Notes under the pieces: model-generated
Seen by the model: only the letters and a program-made list of their open reading frames with translations
Told to the model about the DNA's origin: nothing
Databases searched by the model: none
Shown: one piece after another, positions 26,320-34,585 of the stretch
Layout of the letters: the number at the start of each line of letters is the position of its first letter
Numbering within the stretch: the first letter of the stretch is position 1
DNA from: Candidatus Limnocylindrales bacterium
Lineage (GTDB): Bacteria; Desulfobacterota; Binatia; UBA1149; CAITLU01
Assembly: GCA_035626395.1 (NCBI GenBank)
Contig: DASPNR010000030.1
Location: 416,864 to 480,863 of the forward strand
Direction: 5' to 3'
Length of the DNA stretch: 64,000 nucleotides
Translations under genes and position numbers: made by a program

Positions 26320-28815
26320 ATGCGCGTCCAATCCCGTTTCCCCGTGGCGGCGCTGCTGGCCTGTACGCTCATCATGATGAGCGGAAGCCCGGCCGCTGCC
26401 CAGTTCGACGCGGCAGAATTAGCCTGCCGCGCCGCCGTCGCCAAGAACGGCACCAAATTGTCCAAGACCATTCTCAAGACGTTGGTCGGCTGCCACAAGG
26501 CGCGCGCCAAGGACGGCGCCCTTTCCGGCACCGACTGCAACGACATCGCCGTCGCCGACGCGGAGAAGGGGAAGGTTGCCGCCGCCGAGGCCAAGCTGAC
26601 CGAGGCCCTGGCCGGCGCGAGCAGCAAGTGCGCGACCGTCGGGGATCCTTCCAACGTCCTCTACAACGAGTGCCCGGCGCCGTGCGCCGATAGCATCGAC
26701 GACTTCTCCGACGTTGCTGCCTGCGTCATTTGCCTGGCGCGCGCCAATGCCGAAGGCTTCAGCGAGGAGACTCAAGGCACGCCCATGTCGCCGCTCAGCG
26801 GCGACTCGGCCAAGTGCCAGGCAGCGATCGGCAAGGCGGGATCCAAGCTCTACGACACCGTCCTCAAGGACGTGACCAAGTGCCAGGCCACCGCCGAGAA
26901 GCTCGGCGAAGACACCGTGACCAACTGCACGCAGACCTCCTTCCCCAGCACGAAGGTGATGGACGCGCAAGACGCGACCTACTCGGCCATTGCCGACGCC
27001 TGTGCCTTCGCAACCTTCTCCGACCTCGATTCGTGCGGCAACGGCAACGCTGCGGTGGCCCAGTGCGTAATCGACGCCGCCATCGCCGACGGCCAGGAGA
27101 TCGTCACGCAGTTCCTGCAGCTCGGCGCGGGCAGCACGACGACGACCGAGAGTCCCACGACGACCACCGAGGGGCCGACCACGACCACGACGCTGCCGCC
27201 CACCGAGAGCCACCCGCAGTGCCCGGATCTCGGCCAGCTCGTGCTGTACTCGCAGGTCGTCGACAACGATTTCTGCGACGACGACGCCGATTGCGGCGGC
27301 GAGCCGTTCTTCTGCAACCTGTCGCTCAACAAGTGCTCCACCGTCACCGAGCTCGACAGCGGCTGGACCGGTCTGGCGCACGACTCCGACATCAACAACA
27401 ACGTGCTGACGCGCGCCCGCCTGATCTGCGCCGGCCCGCCCAGCCCCGGCTGCGGCCAGTGCATCGTGGACGGAATCGATCCTTCGCCCGGCAACTGCCG
27501 GTGCAGCAACAACACGCGCACGATGTGCGACGAGCCGTTCTCGCCGGACGCCGACGACTGCGGCGGCGCCACCTGTGACTGCTACTTCGGCTCGCCGTTC
27601 CCGCTCTCGAGCGGCGGAACGCCGGCCTGCGTGGTCAACCGCTTCTCGCAGGACGTCTCGGGCACGGCCAACGTCGATACCGGCCAGGGTGCGATTACGG
27701 CGAACCTGCGTACCCAGGTCTTCCTGTCGGGTACCACCACGAACCCGTGCCCGCTGTGCGGCGGCAAGTGCTCGACCAACACGAGCGAGCCGTGCGATCG
27801 CGACAGCGACTGCGATCTGGGCGGCACGTGCATGCAGACCGACACGCCGCAGGACGGCATCCGTGACGGTCTGTGCATGGAAGGCCGCAACGCGGGCCAG
27901 GCCTGCGACATCAACGGCATCAACTCGTCATTCCCGGCCTACACGGATGGCGGCATCAATGCCGGAGCCGGTTACAGCCTGGACTGCCTGCCGGATACGG
28001 GCACGAACGTCTCGGGCGCGGGCCTGAGCATCAGCCTGACCCAGACCAGCGGCACCGACACGATGGACTTCAACGTGGATTGCGACGGTTCAGCGGCCGG
28101 CACGGCGCTGTGTCCGTGCAAGACATGCTCGAACGCGACATCCCAGCCGTGCAATTCGGACTCCGAGTGCACGGGCGCCGGAGCCTGCGCGCTGCAGACC
28201 AGCGGCACGCGCGACTGCAACAACAACACCGACTGCGCCAGCCGCAACGTCGGTACGTGTACGCAAATCGGCCGATGCTCGCAGGCGACTTCGCTTACGT
28301 GCACGACCAACGCCGACTGCCAGAACCGGAACGTGGGGCCGTGCAATCCGCCGACCTGCTCCAGCAACGGCGCCAGCGCCACGCTGCCCAAGCCCAATGA
28401 CTGCACCGGCGGCGTCTGCAACGACGTCGGAGGCGGCGAGGGCGAGTGCGCGACCGGTCCCGACACCGGCTACTGCGACGGTGTCACCAAGGCCAACGGC
28501 GACGGCATCCTGACCTGCGACGACAACGCCGATTGTGCTCCGGATGCGGTGGGCATCGACGCCGGCGACTGCTCGATCTTCAAGCGGCGCGAATGCTTCC
28601 TCGATCCGATCGTGGCGCAGGGCGCGGCCGATACGCAGTTCCCGGTCGGCGCGGCCGCTTTCTGCATCCCGCCGACGTCCAGCCCGGCCATCAACAGCGT
28701 GGCCGGCCTGCCCGGACCGGGACGCGTGCGGAACCAGGCGGCCTCGGCAACGTTCTGCGCGAGCGACAACAACGTGCAGTACCAGCCGGGCGTCGGCGGT
28801 TGCCCAGCCCCGTAG
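26320..28815 (+). CDS. Large secreted cysteine-rich protein with Thr-rich linker
   Basis: An 831-residue precursor with a strong ribosome site (AAGAGGAGAG) and a signal peptide ending SPAAA-Q near residue 28. Residues about 30-265 form an Ala-rich helical region with regularly spaced Cys (CHKA, CNDIA, CP-PC). A Thr/Pro linker (TTTTESP, TTTTEGP, TTTTTLPP) lies near 268-290. The long C-terminal part contains repeated disulfide-type modules of the form C-x(4-6)-C-x3-(D/E)-C, for example CSTNTSEPCDRDSDC and CSNATSQPCNSDSEC. No enzyme motif is seen. The composition suggests an exported, disulfide-rich surface or matrix protein. It is monocistronic, ending before a strong terminator. Confidence 0.75.
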   Translation: MRVQSRFPVAALLACTLIMMSGSPAAAQFDAAELACRAAVAKNGTKLSKTILKTLVGCHKARAKDGALSGTDCNDIAVADAEKGKVAAAEAKLTEALAGASSKCATVGDPSNVLYNECPAPCADSIDDFSDVAACVICLARANAEGFSEETQGTPMSPLSGDSAKCQAAIGKAGSKLYDTVLKDVTKCQATAEKLGEDTVTNCTQTSFPSTKVMDAQDATYSAIADACAFATFSDLDSCGNGNAAVAQCVIDAAIADGQEIVTQFLQLGAGSTTTTESPTTTTEGPTTTTTLPPTESHPQCPDLGQLVLYSQVVDNDFCDDDADCGGEPFFCNLSLNKCSTVTELDSGWTGLAHDSDINNNVLTRARLICAGPPSPGCGQCIVDGIDPSPGNCRCSNNTRTMCDEPFSPDADDCGGATCDCYFGSPFPLSSGGTPACVVNRFSQDVSGTANVDTGQGAITANLRTQVFLSGTTTNPCPLCGGKCSTNTSEPCDRDSDCDLGGTCMQTDTPQDGIRDGLCMEGRNAGQACDINGINSSFPAYTDGGINAGAGYSLDCLPDTGTNVSGAGLSISLTQTSGTDTMDFNVDCDGSAAGTALCPCKTCSNATSQPCNSDSECTGAGACALQTSGTRDCNNNTDCASRNVGTCTQIGRCSQATSLTCTTNADCQNRNVGPCNPPTCSSNGASATLPKPNDCTGGVCNDVGGGEGECATGPDTGYCDGVTKANGDGILTCDDNADCAPDAVGIDAGDCSIFKRRECFLDPIVAQGAADTQFPVGAAAFCIPPTSSPAINSVAGLPGPGRVRNQAASATFCASDNNVQYQPGVGGCPAP

Positions 28816-28861
28816 CCGGTTATCCACAGATCGCTACGCCGCAAGCGTAGCCAGAGCCGAA

Positions 28862-28901
28862 AGCCCCGGCGCGCAACCAGCGCGCCGGGGCTTTCTTTTT
28901 G
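28862..28901 (+). terminator. Strong intrinsic terminator of the cysteine-rich protein gene
   Basis: A perfect 14-bp G/C-rich stem (28862-28875 with 28881-28894), five-base loop AACCA, then TCTTTTT. This is the clearest Rho-independent terminator in the window, 46 bases after the stop codon. Confidence 0.93.
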
Positions 28902-28928
28902 CGGCTTTGGCGCGGCGGGCGCCGTGGC

Positions 28929-28945
28929 TATGTCGCACCGACATA
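28929..28945. promoter_or_regulatory. Short perfect palindrome upstream of the HTH gene
   Basis: TATGTCG-CAC-CGACATA is a 7-bp inverted repeat with a three-base centre, about 190 bases before the XRE-type regulator. It lies in a gene-free stretch of about 320 bases (28816-29137) that otherwise holds only the terminator. It could be an operator; nothing else supports it. Confidence 0.3.
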
Positions 28946-29137
28946 TCGCCGAACTGGCGTGGGCTCGCTCACACGCCTATCGCTCGGGCGGCTTCGTGCA
29001 CAGCGCGTATGACCGCGCAGCATATCGACGTGCAAACGCGCATCCGCCGCGCGAGCCGCTTGCATGCGCTCGCGTCATTGACGCTCAACCGGCGTGGTCG
29101 CTAAGGGAGGGGCACACTGACCGCAAGGGGAAATGCC

Positions 29138-29392
29138 ATGAAGACTCGCCTCTCCAAGATTCTCTTCGACAAGGGCTGGACCGAGATGGAGCTGTCGCGC
29201 CGCACCGGTCTTGCACAGAGCTACATCAACCGCGTCAAGAACTCGCGCATCGTGCCCACGGTGCGAACGGCGATGCTGATCTGCCGCGCGCTCGAGGTGC
29301 CGGTGGAGGAAGCGTTCGTCTACGAGGAGAAGCCGTTCGGCGTCACGCGCAACGCGTACTTCGTGCGCTCCGGGGCGATGGCCGGAGAATGA
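29138..29392 (+). CDS. XRE-family helix-turn-helix protein
   Basis: An 84-residue protein that is essentially a single Cro/C1-type DNA-binding domain. LSKILFDKGWTEMELSRRTGLAQSYINRVKNSR gives the five-helix fold with the recognition helix in AQSYINRVKN, followed by VPTVRTAMLICRALEVPVEEAF. A short tail (FGVTRNAYFVRSG) may form a dimer strand. The start is ATG 29138. It stands alone: 290 bases without recognisable features separate it from dusB, so its target is unknown, although self-regulation is usual for the family. Confidence 0.82.
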   Translation: MKTRLSKILFDKGWTEMELSRRTGLAQSYINRVKNSRIVPTVRTAMLICRALEVPVEEAFVYEEKPFGVTRNAYFVRSGAMAGE

Positions 29393-29682
29393 GGCGGCTG
29401 CGCACGTTGCGGGAGGCGGCGGAGCGCCGCGTGCGGGCGGCGAGGGGCGCTCGCTGCCGCTTCCGGCCCGCGGTCGTGCCGCCGCCGGTGCGCGGAGGCG
29501 CTGCCCTGCCGCAGCACCGGTGGCGCAGCATCGCTTTCCTTGCCGCCGCGCCGCTGGCGCCGCGAGCCTCTTCGACCATCTCCGGTCCCCGGCCGGCCGT
29601 GTCCGAAGGAATCGATGCAGGCGGTAGCCTTCGGGGCGTTCTGCGATAAACTGGCGGACCAGCCGTCGCCGAGCGGCCTCCC

Positions 29683-30711
29683 ATGAGCCAGTCGCAGCTT
29701 CTCAAGCCATTGCAGATCGGGTCGGTGACGACCCGCAACAATCTGATCCTGTCACCGATGTCGGGCGTCACCGACTCGGCGTTCCGACGCACCGTGCTGC
29801 GCGCGAGCGGGCGCTCGGTGGGCCTGCTGGTCAGCGAGTTCATCGCCGCCGAAGGCCTCTCGCGCGACAATCCCAAGACCAAGGCCATGCTGCGCTACCT
29901 CGAGTGCGAGCGCCCGATCTCGATCCAGATCTTCGGCGCCGACGTCGATCGCATGGTGCGTGCGGCGGTCATGGTCGAAGAGGCCGGCGCCGACATCCTC
30001 GACATCAACTGCGGCTGCCCCGCGCCCAAGGTGGTCCGCCGCGGCGGCGGCGCGCAGCTCATGCGCACGCCCGAGCAGCTCCGCGACATCATTCGGGCGA
30101 TCCGCCGCGCCATCTCGATTCCCGTGACGGTCAAGATCCGCTCGGGCTGGGACGATGCCAACCGCAACGCCCTCGACATCGCACGCATCGTCGAGGACGA
30201 GGGAGCGGCGATGCTGGCGGTGCATCCGCGCACGCGGCTGCAGCTCTACAGCGGGACGCCGGACTGGGATCTCATCGGCGAGATCCACCGGCGCCTGAAG
30301 ATCCCGGTGGCCGGCAGCGGCGACATCGTCGATCCGCAGCGCGCGCTCGATCGCATCGCCGGCGGCTACTGCGACGCGGTCATGATCGGGCGCGGCGCCA
30401 TCGACGAGCCGTGGATCTTCGCGCAGATCGACGCGCTCGATCGCGGCGCACCGGTGCCGGAGGCGACGGCCGACGATCGCGCGGCGCTGCTCAGCTACTT
30501 CCGCCGCGCGCTCGAGGAGACGCGCGAGGAGCGGTCCTATCTTGGACGCCTGCGAGGGCTGGCGTATCGCATGGCCAAGGGCGTACCGGGCGGCTCGGCC
30601 GCCCGCCGCGCGCTCAGCGACGCGCGCACCGCCTCCGACATCGAAGGCGTCTTCCGCGACTTCATCCTGGACGGCCGCCGCTTCGAGGACCGTCTCGCGC
30701 ACGTGGCATGA
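29683..30711 (+). CDS. dusB: tRNA-dihydrouridine synthase DusB-type
   Basis: FMN-dependent enzyme reducing uridine to dihydrouridine in tRNA D-loops. The protein has 342 residues: an N-terminal TIM barrel with NNLILSPMSGVTDSAFR, the ILDINCGCPAPKVV motif carrying the catalytic Cys, PVTVKIRSGWDD, the phosphate-binding VAGSGDI and MIGRGAI motifs, and a C-terminal helical domain. The DusB-like N-terminal sequence and length favour DusB over DusA/C. The ATG is at 29683. The stop overlaps the start of the PTPS-family gene (ATGA). Confidence 0.93.
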   Translation: MSQSQLLKPLQIGSVTTRNNLILSPMSGVTDSAFRRTVLRASGRSVGLLVSEFIAAEGLSRDNPKTKAMLRYLECERPISIQIFGADVDRMVRAAVMVEEAGADILDINCGCPAPKVVRRGGGAQLMRTPEQLRDIIRAIRRAISIPVTVKIRSGWDDANRNALDIARIVEDEGAAMLAVHPRTRLQLYSGTPDWDLIGEIHRRLKIPVAGSGDIVDPQRALDRIAGGYCDAVMIGRGAIDEPWIFAQIDALDRGAPVPEATADDRAALLSYFRRALEETREERSYLGRLRGLAYRMAKGVPGGSAARRALSDARTASDIEGVFRDFILDGRRFEDRLAHVA

Positions 30712-31379
30712 GCGCCACGGTCCCGCCGCAGTACCGCGCAGGCGCCGGCGTGGGCGCATCGCCAGGCGATGCGCGGCCGGCTGCGGGGCACGGCGCGGCT
30801 TCGAGCGATGCGACGGGTGCGGAGAGCGGCGGGCCTTCGCGCACTGCGGCTGCTGCGGGGCACGGGCCGCCGGCGGGCGAGCGCCCGGCGGTTGCCGGAC
30901 ACTACGAAGTCTTCGTGTCCAAGGACTCGTTCAAGTTCAACGCGGCGCACTTCATCGCCTATCCCGGCTTTCGCGAGCGGCTGCACGGGCACAACTACCG
31001 CGTCTCGGTGCGGCTGGAGGGGCCGGTCGGAGGCGACGGCTACGTCGTCGATTTCGGCGAGATCAAGCGCGCGGCCACGGCCGTTTGCCGCCAGCTCAAC
31101 GAGCGGGTGATCGTGCCCATGCAGAGCGACGTGCTCGCCATCGAGCGCGACGGCGGCCAGGTGATCCTCGTCTGCGAGGACGGCGCGCGCTTCAGCTTTC
31201 CCGAAGACGATTGCGCGCTGCTGGAGATCCGGCACTCGTCGGCCGAGGAGCTGGCCGCGTTCATCTGTCTGCGGCTGCGCGCGGAGCTGCCGCTGCTCGC
31301 GCAGCGCGGAGTGGCCTGGCTGCAGGTTGGCGTGGCCGAGGCGCCCAATCAGGAAGCACGCTACAGGATCGATCTGTGA
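30708..31379 (+). CDS. 6-pyruvoyl-tetrahydropterin synthase family enzyme with PTPS-III-like E-x2-HGH motif
   Basis: A 223-residue protein: about 60 residues of low-complexity Ala/Gly/Pro sequence, then a T-fold PTPS domain. Zinc ligands appear in FNAAHF and LHGHNY; DFGEIK and EAPNQ are the usual substrate residues. The Cys of QueD (C-x3-HGH) is missing. Instead Glu occurs three positions before HGH (ERLHGH), the signature described for PTPS-III enzymes that bypass FolB in folate synthesis. It could therefore make 6-hydroxymethyl-dihydropterin from the FolE product rather than serve queuosine. The ATG overlaps the dusB stop, so they are cotranscribed. Confidence 0.82.
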   Translation: MSATVPPQYRAGAGVGASPGDARPAAGHGAASSDATGAESGGPSRTAAAAGHGPPAGERPAVAGHYEVFVSKDSFKFNAAHFIAYPGFRERLHGHNYRVSVRLEGPVGGDGYVVDFGEIKRAATAVCRQLNERVIVPMQSDVLAIERDGGQVILVCEDGARFSFPEDDCALLEIRHSSAEELAAFICLRLRAELPLLAQRGVAWLQVGVAEAPNQEARYRIDL

Positions 31380-31765
31380 GGCCGGCAGGCGCGGTTGGTG
31401 CGACAACCGGCGACGGATTGCACCAGAGCCGCGCCGGCCGCTGGCAGCGCGGCGCCGGCATCGATGTCGCAGCGACGACGCTTCGCCTGCGCCTTGCCGC
31501 GGCGGCCATGCTGATGCTGCTTGCAGCGTGCTCGCGGCCGCTGCCCGAGGAGAACGGGCCGGATGCCGCTCTGTACGCCGCGCGCTGCGGCACCTGTCAC
31601 CTGGCGCACCATCCCTCGGCGCTGACCGCACCGATGTGGGACGTGATGGTCAGGCGCATGGACATCGAGCTCCAGCGCCGCGGCATGCCGCCGCTGGTCG
31701 ATCCCGAGCGCAGCCGGATCCTCGCCTACCTGAGCCGGCACGCCAGCGGCGCGCCAGCGCAGTAG
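31376..31765 (+). CDS. Small haem-binding lipoprotein (CxxCH motif)
   Basis: A 129-residue protein with a hydrophobic segment ending in a lipobox LLAAC (about residues 45-51), so it is probably a lipid-anchored periplasmic protein. A single haem c attachment site CGTCH follows, with a possible distal Met in one of the MWDVMVRRM segments. The shape suits a mono-haem c-type cytochrome that carries electrons. The start is uncertain: GTG 31376 overlaps the previous stop and gives a long positively charged n-region, while ATG 31508 gives a very short signal. It is probably the last gene of the dusB transcript. Confidence 0.65.
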   Translation: MRPAGAVGATTGDGLHQSRAGRWQRGAGIDVAATTLRLRLAAAAMLMLLAACSRPLPEENGPDAALYAARCGTCHLAHHPSALTAPMWDVMVRRMDIELQRRGMPPLVDPERSRILAYLSRHASGAPAQ

Positions 31766-31906
31766 CACCCGGCGCGCGCACACCGGCCCGGCTGCGCAGT
31801 CGCTCGCCGTACCCGTCGCGGTGGCGGCAGCTGAGCGTTTCATCCCGCGGCCGCGCGGCACGGGCACCCAACGCATGTCGGATGGTCTTCGGCGCGGCGT
31901 TGGAGG

Positions 31907-33232
31907 CTACGCCAGCGCGCGGCGCCGCACGCGCTCGATGTCCGCCCGGTCCTTGGGCGCGCTGCCGGTCAGGATCTCGTGGCCCGAGTCGGTGACGAGG
32001 ACGTCGTCCTCGATGCGGATGCCGATGCCGTGCCACCGCTGGTCGACCTCGGCATTGGCGCGAACGTACAGGCCCGGCTCCACCGTCAGCACCATCCCCG
32101 GCTCCAGCGTCCGCGACGCGTCGCCGACGCGATACGCGCCGGCATCGTGCACGTCCATGCCGAGCCAGTGGCTGGTGTTGTGCATGTAGAACGGCTGGTG
32201 CGCATTCTTTTCGATGCATTCGTCGAGCGTGCCCTGCAGCAGCCCGAGGTCGAGCATGCCCTGCGTCAGCACTCGCACGGCCGTCTTGTGCACCGACTCG
32301 ATGGTCGCGCCGGGACGGATCGCGTCGATCGCGGCGAGCTGCGCCGCCAGCACGAGGTCGTAGAGCTCGGCCTGCGCCTTCGAGTAGCTCGCGCCGACCG
32401 GGAACGTGCGCGTGATGTCGGCGCAGTAGCCGCCGTACTCGCCGGCGGCATCGATGAGGATGAGCTCGCTGTCGGCCAGCGCCTTGTCGTTGCGCGTGTA
32501 GTGCAGGATGGTGGCGTCGGCCCCGCCGGCGCAGATGCTGCCGTAGGCGGGCCCGGTGCAGCCGCCGAAGCGGAAGTCGTGCTCGAGCTGCGCCTGCACC
32601 TGATACTCGGTCATCGATGGACGAAGGGTCTCGACGATGCGCGCGTGCGCCTCGCCGCTGATGCGGCCGGCAGTGCGCATCAGCTCGACCTCCTCGGGGC
32701 GCTTGCGCAGGCGATGCTCGGCCAGCAGCGGCGTGGCTTCGGCGACGACGATCGCGTCGCCGCCCTTGCGCGGGCGCTCCAGGTTGGCCTGATGCACGGC
32801 GGCCAGCACCTTCTGATTCACGGCCGGGTCGGGGCTGTAGGAGTAGTAGAGCCTGCTTGCCTGACGAAGGTGCTTGAGCAGCACCTCGTAGGTCTTGTCG
32901 AGCGTATGGGCATGGTCCGCGCCGTACACGTCGCGCGCGCCTTCGACGCCGGCGCGGCGGCCGGTCCAGATCTCGCTGTGCTCGTCGCGCGGGCGGACGC
33001 ACAGCGTGAAGCCGTCCTCCTCGCCGCCGTGCGAGGTCAGCAGCAGGGCCGCCGGCTCCTCGAACCCGCAGAGATACCGGATGTTGGTCTCGGGGCGGTA
33101 CGGATAGTGGACGTCGTTGGCGTAGAGCGCCTCGGGCGTTTCGGGCAGGAAGAGGACGGCGCCGGAGAGCTGTTCGCGCACCTTGCGTCGACGTTCCTGG
33201 AAGGCGGCGGGCTGCGGGCCGTGCAGTGTCAT
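31907..33232 (-). CDS. pepP: Xaa-Pro aminopeptidase (aminopeptidase P)
   Basis: A 441-residue M24 metallopeptidase cleaving X-Pro N-termini. The N-terminal AMP_N domain reads FQERRRKVREQL ... FLPETPE and YLCGFEEPAALLL. The pita-bread catalytic domain supplies the two-metal ligands: LIDAAGEYGGYCADITRTFP (two Asp), HNTSHWLGMDVHD (His), TVEPGLY (Glu) and GIRIEDDVLVT (Glu). All ligands are present, so it should be active. The ATG is at 33232. The gene is convergent with the haem lipoprotein gene across about 140 bases without features. Confidence 0.95.
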   Translation of the reverse strand: MTLHGPQPAAFQERRRKVREQLSGAVLFLPETPEALYANDVHYPYRPETNIRYLCGFEEPAALLLTSHGGEEDGFTLCVRPRDEHSEIWTGRRAGVEGARDVYGADHAHTLDKTYEVLLKHLRQASRLYYSYSPDPAVNQKVLAAVHQANLERPRKGGDAIVVAEATPLLAEHRLRKRPEEVELMRTAGRISGEAHARIVETLRPSMTEYQVQAQLEHDFRFGGCTGPAYGSICAGGADATILHYTRNDKALADSELILIDAAGEYGGYCADITRTFPVGASYSKAQAELYDLVLAAQLAAIDAIRPGATIESVHKTAVRVLTQGMLDLGLLQGTLDECIEKNAHQPFYMHNTSHWLGMDVHDAGAYRVGDASRTLEPGMVLTVEPGLYVRANAEVDQRWHGIGIRIEDDVLVTDSGHEILTGSAPKDRADIERVRRRALA

Positions 33233-33311
33233 GTGGGGAGCCTAGAAGAAAAGCCGCGGGCGGGCCAATAATGCGAGGAGCGCGCCGGCCGACGGCGAAG
33301 GAGCGAGCGAC

Positions 33312-33671
33312 GTGGCTTCATCGAGCAAGGAACGACAGTGGGCGATGGAGAGCTTCCTGACGCGGCTGGACGAGCTCAAGACCGTGCTCGGAATCGACGT
33401 CACCCCGACGCTCGAGCGCGCGCGCGCCGAGCTGCAGGCGGGTACCGCCGCGCGCGATCGCGGGGAGGTCGATCAGGCCTCGGTCCATCTGGCCAAGGCG
33501 ATGGCCGAGATCGCCACCCTCGGCGACCGCCTCGGCGAGCAGGAGGGCGCGCTCATGCGCGGGCTGACCGCCGAGTTCATCAAGGGGATGGCCCGCGGCG
33601 ACCAGGACAAGATGGAGCGGACGCTGGATGCGATCCAGGCGCGGTCGGGGACGCCGAAGGAGAAGGGGTAG
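33312..33671 (+). CDS. Small helical protein of unknown function
   Basis: A 119-residue soluble protein predicted to be almost entirely alpha-helical with heptad-like patterns ([24 protein letters not shown]), and no hydrophobic segment. The start is GTG 33312. Codon use follows the neighbours, so the gene is probably real. It lies between the divergent pepP and htpX, 59 bases before htpX. No family is recognised. Confidence 0.5.
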   Translation: MASSSKERQWAMESFLTRLDELKTVLGIDVTPTLERARAELQAGTAARDRGEVDQASVHLAKAMAEIATLGDRLGEQEGALMRGLTAEFIKGMARGDQDKMERTLDAIQARSGTPKEKG

Positions 33672-33730
33672 GTCCATCGAGGGGCGAGAACCTTGCTCCG
33701 GCGCGCGTCGATCTTACAATCTGGACCACT

Positions 33731-34570
33731 ATGGGAAGCTACGTAAAGACAGCCGTTCTTCTCGGCGCCCTCAGCGCCATTCTCCTCCTCATCGGGCAGG
33801 CGATCGGCGGGCAGGGCGGCATGATGGTCGCGTTCGTCTTCGCCGTCGTGATGAACTTCGGCTCCTACTGGTTCTCCGACAAGATCGTCCTGCGCATGTA
33901 CCGCGCGCAGGAGGTGGGCGCCGACCACCCGCTCTACGTGATGGTGCAGAACCTGGCGCGGCAGGCCTCGCTGCCGATGCCGCGCGTCTACATCATCCCC
34001 ACCGACGCGCCCAACGCCTTTGCCACCGGCCGCAACCCCAGCCACGCTGCCGTTGCCGCCACCGAGGGCATCCTGCGAGCGCTGACCCGCGAAGAGCTCG
34101 AGGGCGTGCTCGCGCACGAGCTGGCGCACGTCCAGCACCGCGACATCCTGATCCAGTCGATCGCCGCGACCATCGGCGCCGCCATCATGATGCTGGCCAA
34201 CATGGCCCAGTGGAGCGCGATGTTCGGCGGTTTCTCGCGCAGCGACGACGAAGAGGGCGCCAATCCGATCGCGCTTCTGGCAACGGCGATGCTGGCGCCG
34301 CTGGCGGCCGGCATCGTGCAGGCCGCGATCTCGCGCTCGCGCGAGTTCGCAGCCGACGAGGGCGGCGCGCGCCTGTGCCGCAACCCGCGCGGCCTGGCCA
34401 CCGCGCTTCAGAAGATCGAGGCGATCGCGCAGCGCGTGCCGATGGATGCCAATCCCGCCACCGCGCACCTGTTCATCGTCAAGCCGTTCTCCGGTCGCGG
34501 AATGATGAACCTCTTCAGCACGCACCCGCCGACCGAGGAGCGCGTCGCACGCCTCCTGGCCATGCGCTGA
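33731..34570 (+). CDS. htpX: Membrane zinc metalloprotease HtpX
   Basis: A 279-residue M48 protease of the inner membrane that takes part in membrane-protein quality control. Two N-terminal hydrophobic helices (about 7-26 and 30-52) precede the active site [10 protein letters not shown] (H-E-x2-H) near residue 135. The third ligand Glu is in [10 protein letters not shown], and two further hydrophobic segments lie between. ATG 33731 gives exact family length. It converges with sppA across a 15-base gap that contains a short hairpin. Confidence 0.95.
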   Translation: MGSYVKTAVLLGALSAILLLIGQAIGGQGGMMVAFVFAVVMNFGSYWFSDKIVLRMYRAQEVGADHPLYVMVQNLARQASLPMPRVYIIPTDAPNAFATGRNPSHAAVAATEGILRALTREELEGVLAHELAHVQHRDILIQSIAATIGAAIMMLANMAQWSAMFGGFSRSDDEEGANPIALLATAMLAPLAAGIVQAAISRSREFAADEGGARLCRNPRGLATALQKIEAIAQRVPMDANPATAHLFIVKPFSGRGMMNLFSTHPPTEERVARLLAMR

Positions 34571-34585
34571 CCGCATTCCCTCCGG

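Noticed and set aside
29393..29682. Possible gene between the XRE regulator and dusB
   Set aside because: Open frames here are Arg/Ala-rich, have no ribosome site and no domain, and differ between strands without a clear favourite.
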